Below are positions 1 through 5,691 of a stretch of DNA of 26,347 nucleotides, one piece after another. This stretch comes from Ruminococcaceae bacterium UBA6413. GTDB lineage: Bacteria > Bacillota > Clostridia > Oscillospirales > Ruminococcaceae. Below the pieces are notes generated by a model, which saw only the letters and a list, made by a program, of their open reading frames with translations, was not told where the DNA came from and did not search any database. The position numbers and the translations under genes were made by a program. The stretch spans positions 1 through 26,347 of the forward strand of contig DJPL01000050.1 in the NCBI GenBank assembly GCA_002437415.1, in the 5' to 3' direction. How positions within the stretch are numbered: the first letter of the stretch is position 1; each line of letters starts with the position of its first letter.

Positions 1-131
1 AAAATATATTCTGAAAAAATTTTTTGCAATTCAGCCTTTGTATATTCAGTACCGCATTTATTGCATACAAATAATTCGCCTTTTGCTTCAACGCTGTCCT
101 CATCCCCGCAATTCTTACAATATGTTCCCAT
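1..131 (-). CDS. Small zinc-ribbon protein, C-terminus cut by window edge
   Basis: Seen only in part: 43 codons from an ATG at 131 to the window edge. Cysteines at residues 5, 8, 23 and 26 make two Cys-x2-Cys knuckles 14 residues apart, the layout of a zinc ribbon. The ribosome binding site AGGAGG lies just upstream and overlaps the stop region of the preceding gene, which ends 9 bases before this start, so the two are almost certainly co-transcribed. It would be the last visible gene of the lipoprotein cassette that starts near 2194. Zinc binding is inferred from the cysteine spacing. What follows the ribbon is unknown because the sequence ends; a longer protein with a membrane or effector domain is possible. 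No named family is recognised. Confidence 0.75.
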   Translation of the reverse strand, partial: MGTYCKNCGDEDSVEAKGELFVCNKCGTEYTKAELQKIFSEYI

Positions 132-140
132 AACATCCTC

Positions 141-530
141 CTAAATTTTATAAGTTTTTAATGCAACCCAGTAAAATATCGTGCCTAAAACATAGCAACA
201 TAAATCTATCGGATCGCTTACGGAATCCTCTACAAATAACGGTGCAACATACTCCCAGAATAAACCTGCTGTAAATCCGACAGAAAGTAAATGTACAAAT
301 CTGCTTACTTTGTATTTTCCAAAAGCCAGTATGATATTTACGATTGGCAGGAATACTAACGGACATATCAAATCATTGAAATAGCATCTCAGAAAATAGC
401 TCAGATAAGGTATGTTCAGATCAGACAGAAAAATTTTATTTATCAAATACAGTTCTCCAAAAACGATTATTAATGATAAATTGAATTTCTCATTTTTAAG
501 TACGTTGCAAATATTCTTTGTTATTTTCAT
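141..530 (-). CDS. Small polytopic membrane protein, function unknown
   Basis: A 129-aa protein with about four hydrophobic segments, near residues 18-35, 54-71, 78-100 and 109-124. It carries polar motifs inside the membrane region: Asn-Asp at 52-53, Trp-Glu at 92-93 and Asp-Pro-Ile-Asp at 106-109 followed by a Cys-Tyr-x-Leu-Gly stretch. This arrangement resembles a widespread family of small uncharacterised membrane proteins of VanZ-like size, but I cannot name a function. The start lies one base after the stop of the 26-aa ORF upstream (TGA, T, ATG) with no good ribosome binding site of its own, which suggests translational coupling. The downstream zinc-ribbon gene starts 9 bases after its stop. 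Confidence 0.8.
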   Translation of the reverse strand: MKITKNICNVLKNEKFNLSLIIVFGELYLINKIFLSDLNIPYLSYFLRCYFNDLICPLVFLPIVNIILAFGKYKVSRFVHLLSVGFTAGLFWEYVAPLFVEDSVSDPIDLCCYVLGTIFYWVALKTYKI

Positions 531-531
531 A

Positions 532-612
532 TCAAAGAAAAGCTACAATAAGCAGTGCAGCAACTATAGCAACAATAAGACCGCCTATAGTTAGTCCGTT
601 TCCGCCTTTCAT
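532..612 (-). CDS. 26-aa hydrophobic peptide, probable single-pass membrane microprotein
   Basis: A short ORF of 26 codons plus TGA. The N-terminus is MKGGNG, followed by about 18 hydrophobic residues rich in Leu, Ile, Val and Ala that are long enough to span a membrane once. It has a strong ribosome binding site, GAAGGAG, eight bases before the ATG. Its TGA is separated by one base from the ATG of the 129-aa membrane protein, which lacks a clear site of its own. It sits inside a tight run of same-strand genes. These points support real translation, either to make the peptide or to couple ribosomes into the next gene. It is too short for family assignment. A type I toxin-like or transporter-subunit-like role is conceivable but not supported. 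Confidence 0.65.
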   Translation of the reverse strand: MKGGNGLTIGGLIVAIVAALLIVAFL

Positions 613-649
613 AATATCAACTCCTTCAATAAAGTTTAATTTATTTTTG

Positions 650-880
650 TTATATTTCTATGCCCAAGCAGGCAAAGACTATCAGCGTAATCAGTACGGG
701 TATACTGAACATACCTAAATATAATAAAAGTCCTTGAAAGCCTACCATGTTCTCAAAAAACTTCATGATTCCCAGTCGGTTTCCGTTTTCGTCTTTTTTT
801 AAATAAAAGACAAGAGTAGTAATAAAATATCCGACTCCTATAATTGACGCTAACGCCAAAATTACGATAATGAGCATCAT
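650..880 (-). CDS. 76-aa two-helix membrane protein, function unknown
   Basis: A hydrophobic N-terminal segment (about residues 2-27) and a second one (about 49-73) flank a charged loop (KKDENGNR near 28-35) and an amphipathic stretch. The expected topology is two membrane helices. The start follows AAAGGAG by about ten bases; two consecutive ATG codons are present and the first is annotated. The gene lies 29 bases after the 62-aa Cys/His gene and 37 bases before the 26-aa ORF, so it belongs to the same transcript. I do not recognise a family. Size and layout would fit an accessory membrane subunit, which is inference only. Confidence 0.75.
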   Translation of the reverse strand: MMLIIVILALASIIGVGYFITTLVFYLKKDENGNRLGIMKFFENMVGFQGLLLYLGMFSIPVLITLIVFACLGIEI

Positions 881-909
881 ATCAGCACTTCTCCTTTTTA
901 TATCGAAAA

Positions 910-1098
910 TTATTTTGTTGCCTTACTTATTATTTTTTCTCTTTCTTCTTTGCAAATTTTACACCAAACATAATCTTGACCGATGTCGTTATTCATGTCG
1001 TTTTCAGTCTTGTATTGCTTGAAATTTATGCCATTATTCTTGACATACCGACAATTGCTTAAATGTAATTTATTTGTTCTCGGATTATAACAGTACAT
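910..1098 (-). CDS. 62-aa Cys/His protein, Ada-like zinc-binding domain
   Basis: The protein carries Asn-Pro-x-Thr near its start, then His12-x3-Cys16 and a Cys46-x2-Cys49 pair. The order of an N-terminal 'NPxTxKxH...C' and a later 'CxxC' resembles the small Ada-type metal-binding domain found attached to nucleases and as stand-alone proteins, where one zinc ion is held by the Cys/His set. Here the domain stands alone and is followed by a Lys/Glu-rich tail. The ribosome binding site AAAGGAG precedes the ATG. It is the second gene of the cassette, 31 bases after the lipoprotein stop. Zinc binding is inferred and DNA binding is not shown. Confidence 0.75.
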   Translation of the reverse strand: MYCYNPRTNKLHLSNCRYVKNNGINFKQYKTENDMNNDIGQDYVWCKICKEEREKIISKATK

Positions 1099-1129
1099 AA
1101 TTTGCTACAACTCCTTTGTTAATTCCCGA

Positions 1130-2119
1130 TCAATCAGTATCGATAAATTCCAACGTATAAGATTCGTTCAAGTCCAGTTCATAGAATGACATACTATCCT
1201 TAACTGTTTCACCTACGCACATAGGATCAATAAACATTTCTCCGCTATCTACCACTGTTCCTTCTGAATCTTTGAGCTTATATCCTATTGAAGTGCTATC
1301 GCTGTGCCCCTCACCTTCAGCATTGTATGTCATAGTTGCCTTGACAATAAGTTCAGCTGTGATACTTGCGTCATCATTACTAACATATTCGATATCTGCG
1401 TTAATGACTTGAATAATCCTCTGAGGTGTTTCTTCATAATAGTAATTATTTATAGTTAATGGCAAATCAGGAAGTTTGATATTTAAGCTTTTTAGTGGCA
1501 GATGGGTAATTGAGTATGCGGCTTCGCTGAAGGATGAACCGTTATCAAGCGTAGCACTTAAATATAGTGTACCTTCATCGGTGTTACCTTTGATATAATC
1601 TTCTTCATCTATATTAAGCCAACCATAAAGTATCGGTGTATGATCGAATGTGTTTGTTCCGGTGTGATATTCATCTGAAGTAACTGCATAATCTTTATCC
1701 AGTACTGTATCTCCGCTGTTATTGACTACTCGGATATGAACAGTTGCATCAATTGCTATATAATCACCTTCTGTTGTTCCTTTGCTTATAGACCATAAAA
1801 CCTGATTTTTACCCGTTGCTTCATCATACTGAACATTACGGTTACTGATATAATATGTATCATCACTATAATCATCATCCCAATTGTCATCATTGTAGTA
1901 ATCATCATCCCAACTGTCATCATTATAGTAATCATCTTCAGAACTGTATGCATAGCTGTATGATGAACTGTTTTCTGCATAGGAACTGTATGCTGATGAA
2001 CTTTCTGAATTGATTTCAGATGAGTTAAGGTTAGTATTTGAATTATCCGCTGTATTTGCACATGCTGTCAAAATTGCCATAACACAGATAGCAGCTAAGC
2101 TTTTTAACATTTTCTTCAT
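1130..2119 (-). CDS. Lipoprotein with Ser/Tyr/Asp-rich linker and beta-rich C-terminal region
   Basis: A 329-aa protein with a typical lipoprotein signal: basic start MKKMLKS, hydrophobic core, and lipobox Leu-Thr-Ala-Cys with the lipidated Cys at residue 20. Residues about 21-62 are rich in Ser, Asn and Tyr. Residues about 60-95 are very acidic with repeated Asp-Asp-Tyr-Tyr-Asn-Asp-x-Trp units encoded by a 30-bp tandem repeat. The remaining ~230 residues look like secreted beta-sandwich domains; the last ~100 resemble small extracellular immunoglobulin-like domains, but the match is weak. The start follows TTGGAGGG. It is the first gene of the minus-strand cassette and lies ~75 bases from the predicted transcription start. 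It is expected on the outer face of the cytoplasmic membrane, with the linker spanning the wall. Function unknown. Confidence 0.85.
   Translation of the reverse strand: MKKMLKSLAAICVMAILTACANTADNSNTNLNSSEINSESSSAYSSYAENSSSYSYAYSSEDDYYNDDSWDDDYYNDDNWDDDYSDDTYYISNRNVQYDEATGKNQVLWSISKGTTEGDYIAIDATVHIRVVNNSGDTVLDKDYAVTSDEYHTGTNTFDHTPILYGWLNIDEEDYIKGNTDEGTLYLSATLDNGSSFSEAAYSITHLPLKSLNIKLPDLPLTINNYYYEETPQRIIQVINADIEYVSNDDASITAELIVKATMTYNAEGEGHSDSTSIGYKLKDSEGTVVDSGEMFIDPMCVGETVKDSMSFYELDLNESYTLEFIDTD
1871..1930 (-). repeat. 30-bp tandem repeat inside the lipoprotein gene
   Basis: Two full units of 30 bases (1871-1900 and 1901-1930) differ at only two positions, and partial units flank both sides. 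Each unit encodes ten residues of the Asp/Tyr/Asn/Trp linker. Copy-number change would keep the reading frame and lengthen or shorten the linker. Confidence 0.8.
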
Positions 2120-2200
2120 TTAAAAACCCTCCAACATTTCCAAACACGGATATATGATTCTTTCAACATAATCATCACCGCATTTACTTTTTTCGACTTC

Positions 2201-2229
2201 ATTATATCACAACCTAACGTTGTTGTCAA
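2201..2229 (-). promoter_or_regulatory. Sigma-A promoter of the lipoprotein cassette
   Basis: On the minus strand the sequence reads TTGACA (2229-2224), a 17-base spacer, then TATAAT (2206-2201). Both boxes match the consensus fully. The predicted start is near 2194, giving a leader of about 75 bases before the lipoprotein ATG. Confidence 0.85.
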
Positions 2230-2233
2230 CAAC
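2219..2233. promoter_or_regulatory. Palindromic operator GTTGTTG-T-CAACAAC
   Basis: A perfect 7+1+7 palindrome that covers the whole -35 box of the cassette promoter. It lies about 70 bases upstream of the divergent XRE-family gene, the obvious candidate to bind it. Binding there would be expected to block RNA polymerase on the cassette promoter. The assignment to that regulator is inference from position. Confidence 0.65.
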
Positions 2234-2300
2234 AAAATAGTTTTTTAAATTTTCCTTTTATTTTGGTACAATAAAGGTAAAATAAATGCAGGAGGTTGTT

Positions 2301-2642
2301 ATGGTTAAAAACTTACGGTTGTTAAGAGAAGAAAAAGGATATTCTCAGCAAAAGCTTGCCGAAATGCTCAATATCACACAGCAGGCAATATTCAAGTACG
2401 AAAAGACAGATAATGAACCTGACATCTCCACCCTTATACGCTTAGCTGAAATTTTCGATGTGTCGGTTGATTATCTTATCGGAAATACCAATATCCGTGA
2501 ACCGCTTATTATCCGGTCACCCGATAATCTTTCCGAACAGGAGCTTACTCATCTGCGACAGTGGCGTACACTTCCGCATAATATCAAAAGCAGTCTTGAT
2601 GTGCTTATTTCCAGCATACACAATCCCGATAAATTCATATAA
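2301..2642 (+). CDS. XRE-family helix-turn-helix regulator
   Basis: A 113-aa protein starting MVKNLRLLREEKGYSQQ. The N-terminal ~60 residues form a Cro/C1-type helix-turn-helix, with 'GYSQQKLAEMLNITQQAIFKYE' split across helices 2 and 3 and the usual 'EIFDVSVDYLIG' closing segment. The last ~50 residues are a short tail with no recognised sensor domain. An in-frame ATG at 2286 lies upstream of the ribosome binding site GGAGG (2291-2295), so the start at 2301 is chosen. A possible -10 box TACAAT lies at 2267-2272 with a poor -35. The gene diverges from the lipoprotein cassette and probably controls it through the palindrome at 2219-2233. Confidence 0.9.
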   Translation: MVKNLRLLREEKGYSQQKLAEMLNITQQAIFKYEKTDNEPDISTLIRLAEIFDVSVDYLIGNTNIREPLIIRSPDNLSEQELTHLRQWRTLPHNIKSSLDVLISSIHNPDKFI

Positions 2643-2650
2643 ATATTAAA

Positions 2651-2685
2651 ACACCGCAGAGCTTTTACCCTCTGCGGTGTTTTTT
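2651..2685. terminator. Bidirectional intrinsic terminator
   Basis: The 11-bp perfect stem ACACCGCAGAG / CTCTGCGGTGT closes an eight-base loop and is followed by six T on the plus strand. On the minus strand the stem is followed by TTTTAATATTT. It can therefore end both the XRE gene and the convergent flavodoxin operon. Confidence 0.9.
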
Positions 2686-2725
2686 ACGGAGTATGTTTGT
2701 TTATCTTTAAGTCGTTTGCCGGAAT

Positions 2726-3148
2726 TCAGGAAGCAAGTGCCTTACCGAGTTCAACGCACTGCTCGGTTGCTGTATCATCGGGAGCTTCGTTGCAGATAAC
2801 GCATTCGCCTGCCATAACTGCGCCGTCAGCGATACACTGTTCTTCCCAGTTTCTCATCCATTCGCCGTCGCCCCAGCCATAAGAACCGAAAAGTCCTACC
2901 TTCTTGCCTGAAAGCTTAGCTTCACAAGCGTTGAACATAGGCTCAAACTCGCTGTCCTCGAGCTGTTCGCTGCCCATTGAAGGACAACCGAAAGCGATAG
3001 AATCGAACTGGTCAACCATATCTGCCGAGAAGTCTGCCGCTGTGAATACGCTTACTTCTGCGCCTGCGCTCTTTGCACCCTCTGCAACCGAGCCTGCCAT
3101 AGCCTCGGTGTTGCCTGTTCCGCTCCAATATACTACTGCTGTTTTCAT
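2726..3148 (-). CDS. Short-chain flavodoxin
   Basis: A 140-aa FMN-binding electron carrier. The phosphate-binding loop Ser-Gly-Thr-Gly-Asn-Thr sits at residues 9-14 after the first beta strand (MKTAVVYW). The later Gly-Ser-Tyr-Gly-Trp-Gly-Asp-Gly segment, with aromatic residues near the flavin ring, is typical of clostridial flavodoxins. Length is normal for the short-chain group. An upstream in-frame ATG at 3166 is less likely because the AAAGGA ribosome binding site lies between the two ATG codons. It is the last gene of the operon with DUF2325 and DUF3793, 32 bases after the DUF3793 stop. Flavodoxins commonly replace ferredoxin when iron is scarce, which fits the proposed metal control of this operon. 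Confidence 0.93.
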   Translation of the reverse strand: MKTAVVYWSGTGNTEAMAGSVAEGAKSAGAEVSVFTAADFSADMVDQFDSIAFGCPSMGSEQLEDSEFEPMFNACEAKLSGKKVGLFGSYGWGDGEWMRNWEEQCIADGAVMAGECVICNEAPDDTATEQCVELGKALAS

Positions 3149-3180
3149 AATAAAAAATCCTTTCATAAATGTTCTTTATA

Positions 3181-3741
3181 TTATGCAACTGTAAGCTGCA
3201 CGATACTCCTGCCGTTTGCCCACATTTTCTGGTAGACAGCTCTGCACTTGTCAAATCTCGCAAAGGTGCGCATAGCCTCGCACTCATTGCAGTAAACCTT
3301 CCAACAGCCCGTGCACCGGCTGTTCTTGCCCGCATTATCGATAAATCCTATAACGTCCCCAAGCGGATATCCTAAGAATATTCCTATCTCATGCGGGAAA
3401 TCCTCGCTATTTACAAGCTTTTCCCTGAGAATGTCAATGCAGTATCCGATATCGGTATTTTCATAACCGTGACGCTTCATAAAGCGCGCTACGCCCGGAC
3501 GGCTGAGATCCTCGGCAAGCTTTTCCGCTCTGTATACATATATCAGTGCCGTGTTTTCACGCCTTCTCAGCACCGTCACGCTGATGCCCTTGACGGACAG
3601 CTCTTTGTTCCAGCGGCTGACCGCATTCTCAAGCTCGCTTACATCACCAAATCTGCAATTGAACAGATTAGCGGTTTTGAGAGATGCCAGAGTAGGGGAG
3701 CAGTTGTCGATCAGATACTGCTCAAAACAGCACCCTTTCAT
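3181..3741 (-). CDS. DUF3793 family protein
   Basis: A 186-aa protein recognised by the conserved segment 'HEIGIFLGYPLGDVIGFI' (split: residues 117-134), then Cys143-x2-Cys146 and Cys151-x2-Cys154. The four cysteines could hold a metal ion or cluster. The family is uncharacterised and is common in Clostridia near flavodoxin and iron-uptake genes, which is my recollection of the family context. Its ATG overlaps the stop of the DUF2325 gene (ATGA), so the two are translationally coupled. Flavodoxin follows after 32 bases. A role in iron or redox homeostasis is inference from neighbours. Confidence 0.88.
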   Translation of the reverse strand: MKGCCFEQYLIDNCSPTLASLKTANLFNCRFGDVSELENAVSRWNKELSVKGISVTVLRRRENTALIYVYRAEKLAEDLSRPGVARFMKRHGYENTDIGYCIDILREKLVNSEDFPHEIGIFLGYPLGDVIGFIDNAGKNSRCTGCWKVYCNECEAMRTFARFDKCRAVYQKMWANGRSIVQLTVA

Positions 3742-4028
3742 ACTGCCGCGCTTCTTTCGGCTAAAAGCTGTGACAGTGCTACAACACTGCTCGAGTGAAC
3801 TCTTGCCACGGGAACGCTGTTGCGCTTTGCCTCCTGTGTGGCACTCAGCATCATCTTGTGCGATACCGTATTTGTAAACAGTATCAGCAGGTCGGGAGTG
3901 CCGACTTTCTTCTTAAGAGAGCTGTTTTCCTTGACAAATACCTTAGCCTTGTCATAGCCATAAGCCTTGCATATGTCCGCATAACGAGTTTCCATTCGCT
4001 CGTTACCGCCGATTATTACTACGCTCAT
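3738..4028 (-). CDS. DUF2325 domain protein
   Basis: A 96-aa single-domain protein: 'MSVVIIGGNERM' at the start, a central 'PDLLILFTNTVSHKMM' and a C-terminal 'VPVARVHSSSVVAL'. These are hallmarks of DUF2325, a small Rossmann-like domain of unknown function. It has a normal length for the family. The ribosome binding site AAAGGA precedes the ATG. It is the first gene of the three-gene operon and its stop overlaps the DUF3793 start by four bases. A ~139-base leader upstream holds three inverted repeats that probably carry its control sites. Confidence 0.88.
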   Translation of the reverse strand: MSVVIIGGNERMETRYADICKAYGYDKAKVFVKENSSLKKKVGTPDLLILFTNTVSHKMMLSATQEAKRNSVPVARVHSSSVVALSQLLAERSAAV

Positions 4029-4059
4029 ATATCTTATCCTTTCTGTTGCTCATTACCGC

Positions 4060-4154
4060 GTTAGTCTAAACTAACCATATCTTTTTAAATAAACGGCTAA
4101 CTGCCGTTTATAATATCGAGTTGTCGTATGATAACCGCGTTAGCCTCTGCTAAC
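4060..4154. promoter_or_regulatory. Three inverted repeats of TTAG/CTAA type upstream of the DUF2325 operon
   Basis: Site one, 4060-4075, is GTTAGT-N4-ACTAAC. Site two, 4090-4110, is TAAACGGC-N5-GCCGTTTA with CTAACTG across its centre. Site three, 4139-4154, is GTTAGC-N4-GCTAAC and is followed by TGTTTA. Sites one and three share the flank ACCGCGTTAG. The half-sites resemble the TTAG...CTAA boxes of DtxR/IdeR/MntR metal regulators. Site two can also fold as a hairpin and might end the LysR transcript, though its T-tract is broken. No consensus promoter stands out; a weak -10 TATAAA (minus strand, 4112-4107) is possible. Confidence 0.55.
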
Positions 4155-4167
4155 TGTTTATAGTTTA

Positions 4168-5079
4168 TCACACGTTTTTTGTTTTGTCAATAGGGTTTGG
4201 ATAATTTTTATAAAATTTCTTTGCATTAAGTACAAATTCAAAAGCAGGTTCTCCTTTTATCAGTTTTTTCGAGTAAATACCGAGCGTTACCGGCGGCAGT
4301 CCACCGATAGGTAAATATTCCAGCTCATCGTCATACATATACGGCATCATCGGGAAAGCCGTGATACCGAGTCCTGCCTTTGCCATTGCAAATGCCGCCT
4401 CACAGCCGTCCGCAAGCAGTACGTTGCTGTTATTGGGCATACCGAGCTTCATATAACCCGACATTGCAGCGTCGGGACATTTGTGCCTTTTAATAAGTAT
4501 AACACGCCTGCCGTTTATATCGTCAATGCCGACGTCCTGTTTTTTAGCGAGTGCATCATCTTTACGGCATATAAGCATTACAGGGCAATCGCAAAGCGAT
4601 GTAAAGCATTCGGCTTTCGGTATTTCATCATCTGCCTTTATTGCAAATATCAGTTGTAATTTGTTTTCCTCAAGCAGATTATCAAGCGACTTGAACGGCA
4701 TCATAGTGACTTCCGGCTCAAAGCTCGGGTATATCTTTCCCATAATTTCAAGTATCGGCACTAGCGTGTCAAGCTCAAACTGATTATGCACGCCCACAGC
4801 CAGTGCCTGCTTTTTCTCGCTTGCATTCGTGCTGAGCCTGTGTATTGAATTCATAGCAGTTCTGAAGATAGTTTCCGCATCACCTATAAAGCTCAGTCCC
4901 TCTTTGGTAAGCTGAACGCTCTTGTTTGTCCTCAGAAACAGCCGTACCCCAAGCTCCGCCTCAAGCGATGAGATTTGATGGCTGACAGCGGGCTGACTGA
5001 TATTGACCATACTTGCCGCCTTTGAAAAATTAAGTGTTTCCGCAACCGCGAGGAAGCATTCAAGCTGAGTAGTATTCAT
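4168..5079 (-). CDS. LysR-family transcriptional regulator
   Basis: A 303-aa protein of standard LysR length. Residues 1-62 form the winged helix-turn-helix: 'MNTTQLECFLAVAETLNFS', then 'SQPAVSHQISSLEAELGVRLF'. The remainder is a two-lobed substrate-binding-like effector domain. The ribosome binding site AAGGAG precedes the ATG. The effector cannot be told from the sequence. The gene is divergent from the MarR-ABC operon and has its own promoter with an inverted repeat over the start point, so autoregulation is likely. It may also act on a flanking operon. It is separated from the DUF2325 operon by a regulatory gap rather than joined to it. Confidence 0.92.
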   Translation of the reverse strand: MNTTQLECFLAVAETLNFSKAASMVNISQPAVSHQISSLEAELGVRLFLRTNKSVQLTKEGLSFIGDAETIFRTAMNSIHRLSTNASEKKQALAVGVHNQFELDTLVPILEIMGKIYPSFEPEVTMMPFKSLDNLLEENKLQLIFAIKADDEIPKAECFTSLCDCPVMLICRKDDALAKKQDVGIDDINGRRVILIKRHKCPDAAMSGYMKLGMPNNSNVLLADGCEAAFAMAKAGLGITAFPMMPYMYDDELEYLPIGGLPPVTLGIYSKKLIKGEPAFEFVLNAKKFYKNYPNPIDKTKNV

Positions 5080-5099
5080 AACAAGCTCCTTTTTTAGTT

Positions 5100-5149
5100 A
5101 TCGATAAAAGTTCTTTATCGATTATAACATATTTGTATTTTACATTCAA
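5100..5149 (-). promoter_or_regulatory. LysR promoter with 9-bp inverted repeat
   Basis: On the minus strand, TTGAAT (5149-5144), a 17-base spacer and TATAAT (5126-5121) form a good sigma-A promoter. Directly over the start point lies ATCGATAAA-N5-TTTATCGAT (5100-5122), which contains a T-N11-A core as LysR sites usually do. This is the expected layout for an autorepressed LysR gene. Confidence 0.75.
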
Positions 5150-5190
5150 GACTTTTTGGTGTATTATTATCAAGGAGCTAAACTGTTAGC
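5139..5190 (+). promoter_or_regulatory. MarR-ABC operon promoter with operator
   Basis: TTTACA (5139-5144), a 17-base spacer and TATTAT (5162-5167) make a plausible promoter whose -35 shares a base with the divergent LysR -35. Just after the expected start lies GCTAA-N4-TTAGC (5177-5190). A related TTAACTGTTA (5209-5218) runs into the MarR start codon. A repressor at 5177-5190 would block this operon. Confidence 0.6.
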
Positions 5191-5217
5191 ACATTACTGA
5201 TAAGGAGGTTAACTGTT

Positions 5218-5691
5218 ATGACTGAAACCGATATCCAGTCAATAATGATCGACAACAAGGCGATAAATCAGCGTATCGAGAACAGTCTGAATGCGATTTT
5301 TGCAAATATTGACATCACGGCGGCGCAGGGCAGAGTGCTTATGTACATTGCAAATTGCCCCGACAAGGAAATATTCGCCGCTGATCTTCACAAGCACCTG
5401 TGCATATCAAAGCCCTCTGTGTCCGCGCTTATTAAAAAGCTCAGAAAATCGGGACACATCTGTTGCACCGGCTGTGAAAACGATGAGCGTTACAAGAACC
5501 TCGCCGTGACTGAAAAGGGGAAAAAAGCCGCTTTGCTGATTTCCCGGCATATGAATAACACCGAGCACGAAGCATTCCGCAACTTTACGGAAGAAGAACT
5601 GTCAGAGCTTATGCGGCTTCAGAAAAAGCTGCTGAATAATATAAGCAACATAAATACAGAAAAACTGAAAATGGAAAGGATGACGGATTAA
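5218..5691 (+). CDS. MarR-family transcriptional regulator
   Basis: A 157-aa protein with the MarR winged helix fold. The recognition region is around residues 58-85 ('LHKHLCISKPSVSALIKKLR') and the wing around residues 85-102 ('GCENDERYKNLAVTEKG'). Helical ends for dimer formation lie at both termini. The start follows TAAGGAGG. The gene is the first of a three-gene operon with two ABC half-transporters: its TAA touches the GTG start of the first with no gap. MarR repressors next to such exporters usually repress the operon until a toxic compound binds. The inverted repeat at 5177-5190 is its likely operator, although a metal regulator could also use it. Confidence 0.92.
   Translation: MTETDIQSIMIDNKAINQRIENSLNAIFANIDITAAQGRVLMYIANCPDKEIFAADLHKHLCISKPSVSALIKKLRKSGHICCTGCENDERYKNLAVTEKGKKAALLISRHMNNTEHEAFRNFTEEELSELMRLQKKLLNNISNINTEKLKMERMTD

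Noticed and set aside
1786..2061. Met/Ile-rich 91-codon frame inside the lipoprotein gene
   Set aside because: It is a by-product of the Asp-rich repeat read in another frame and has no ribosome binding site.
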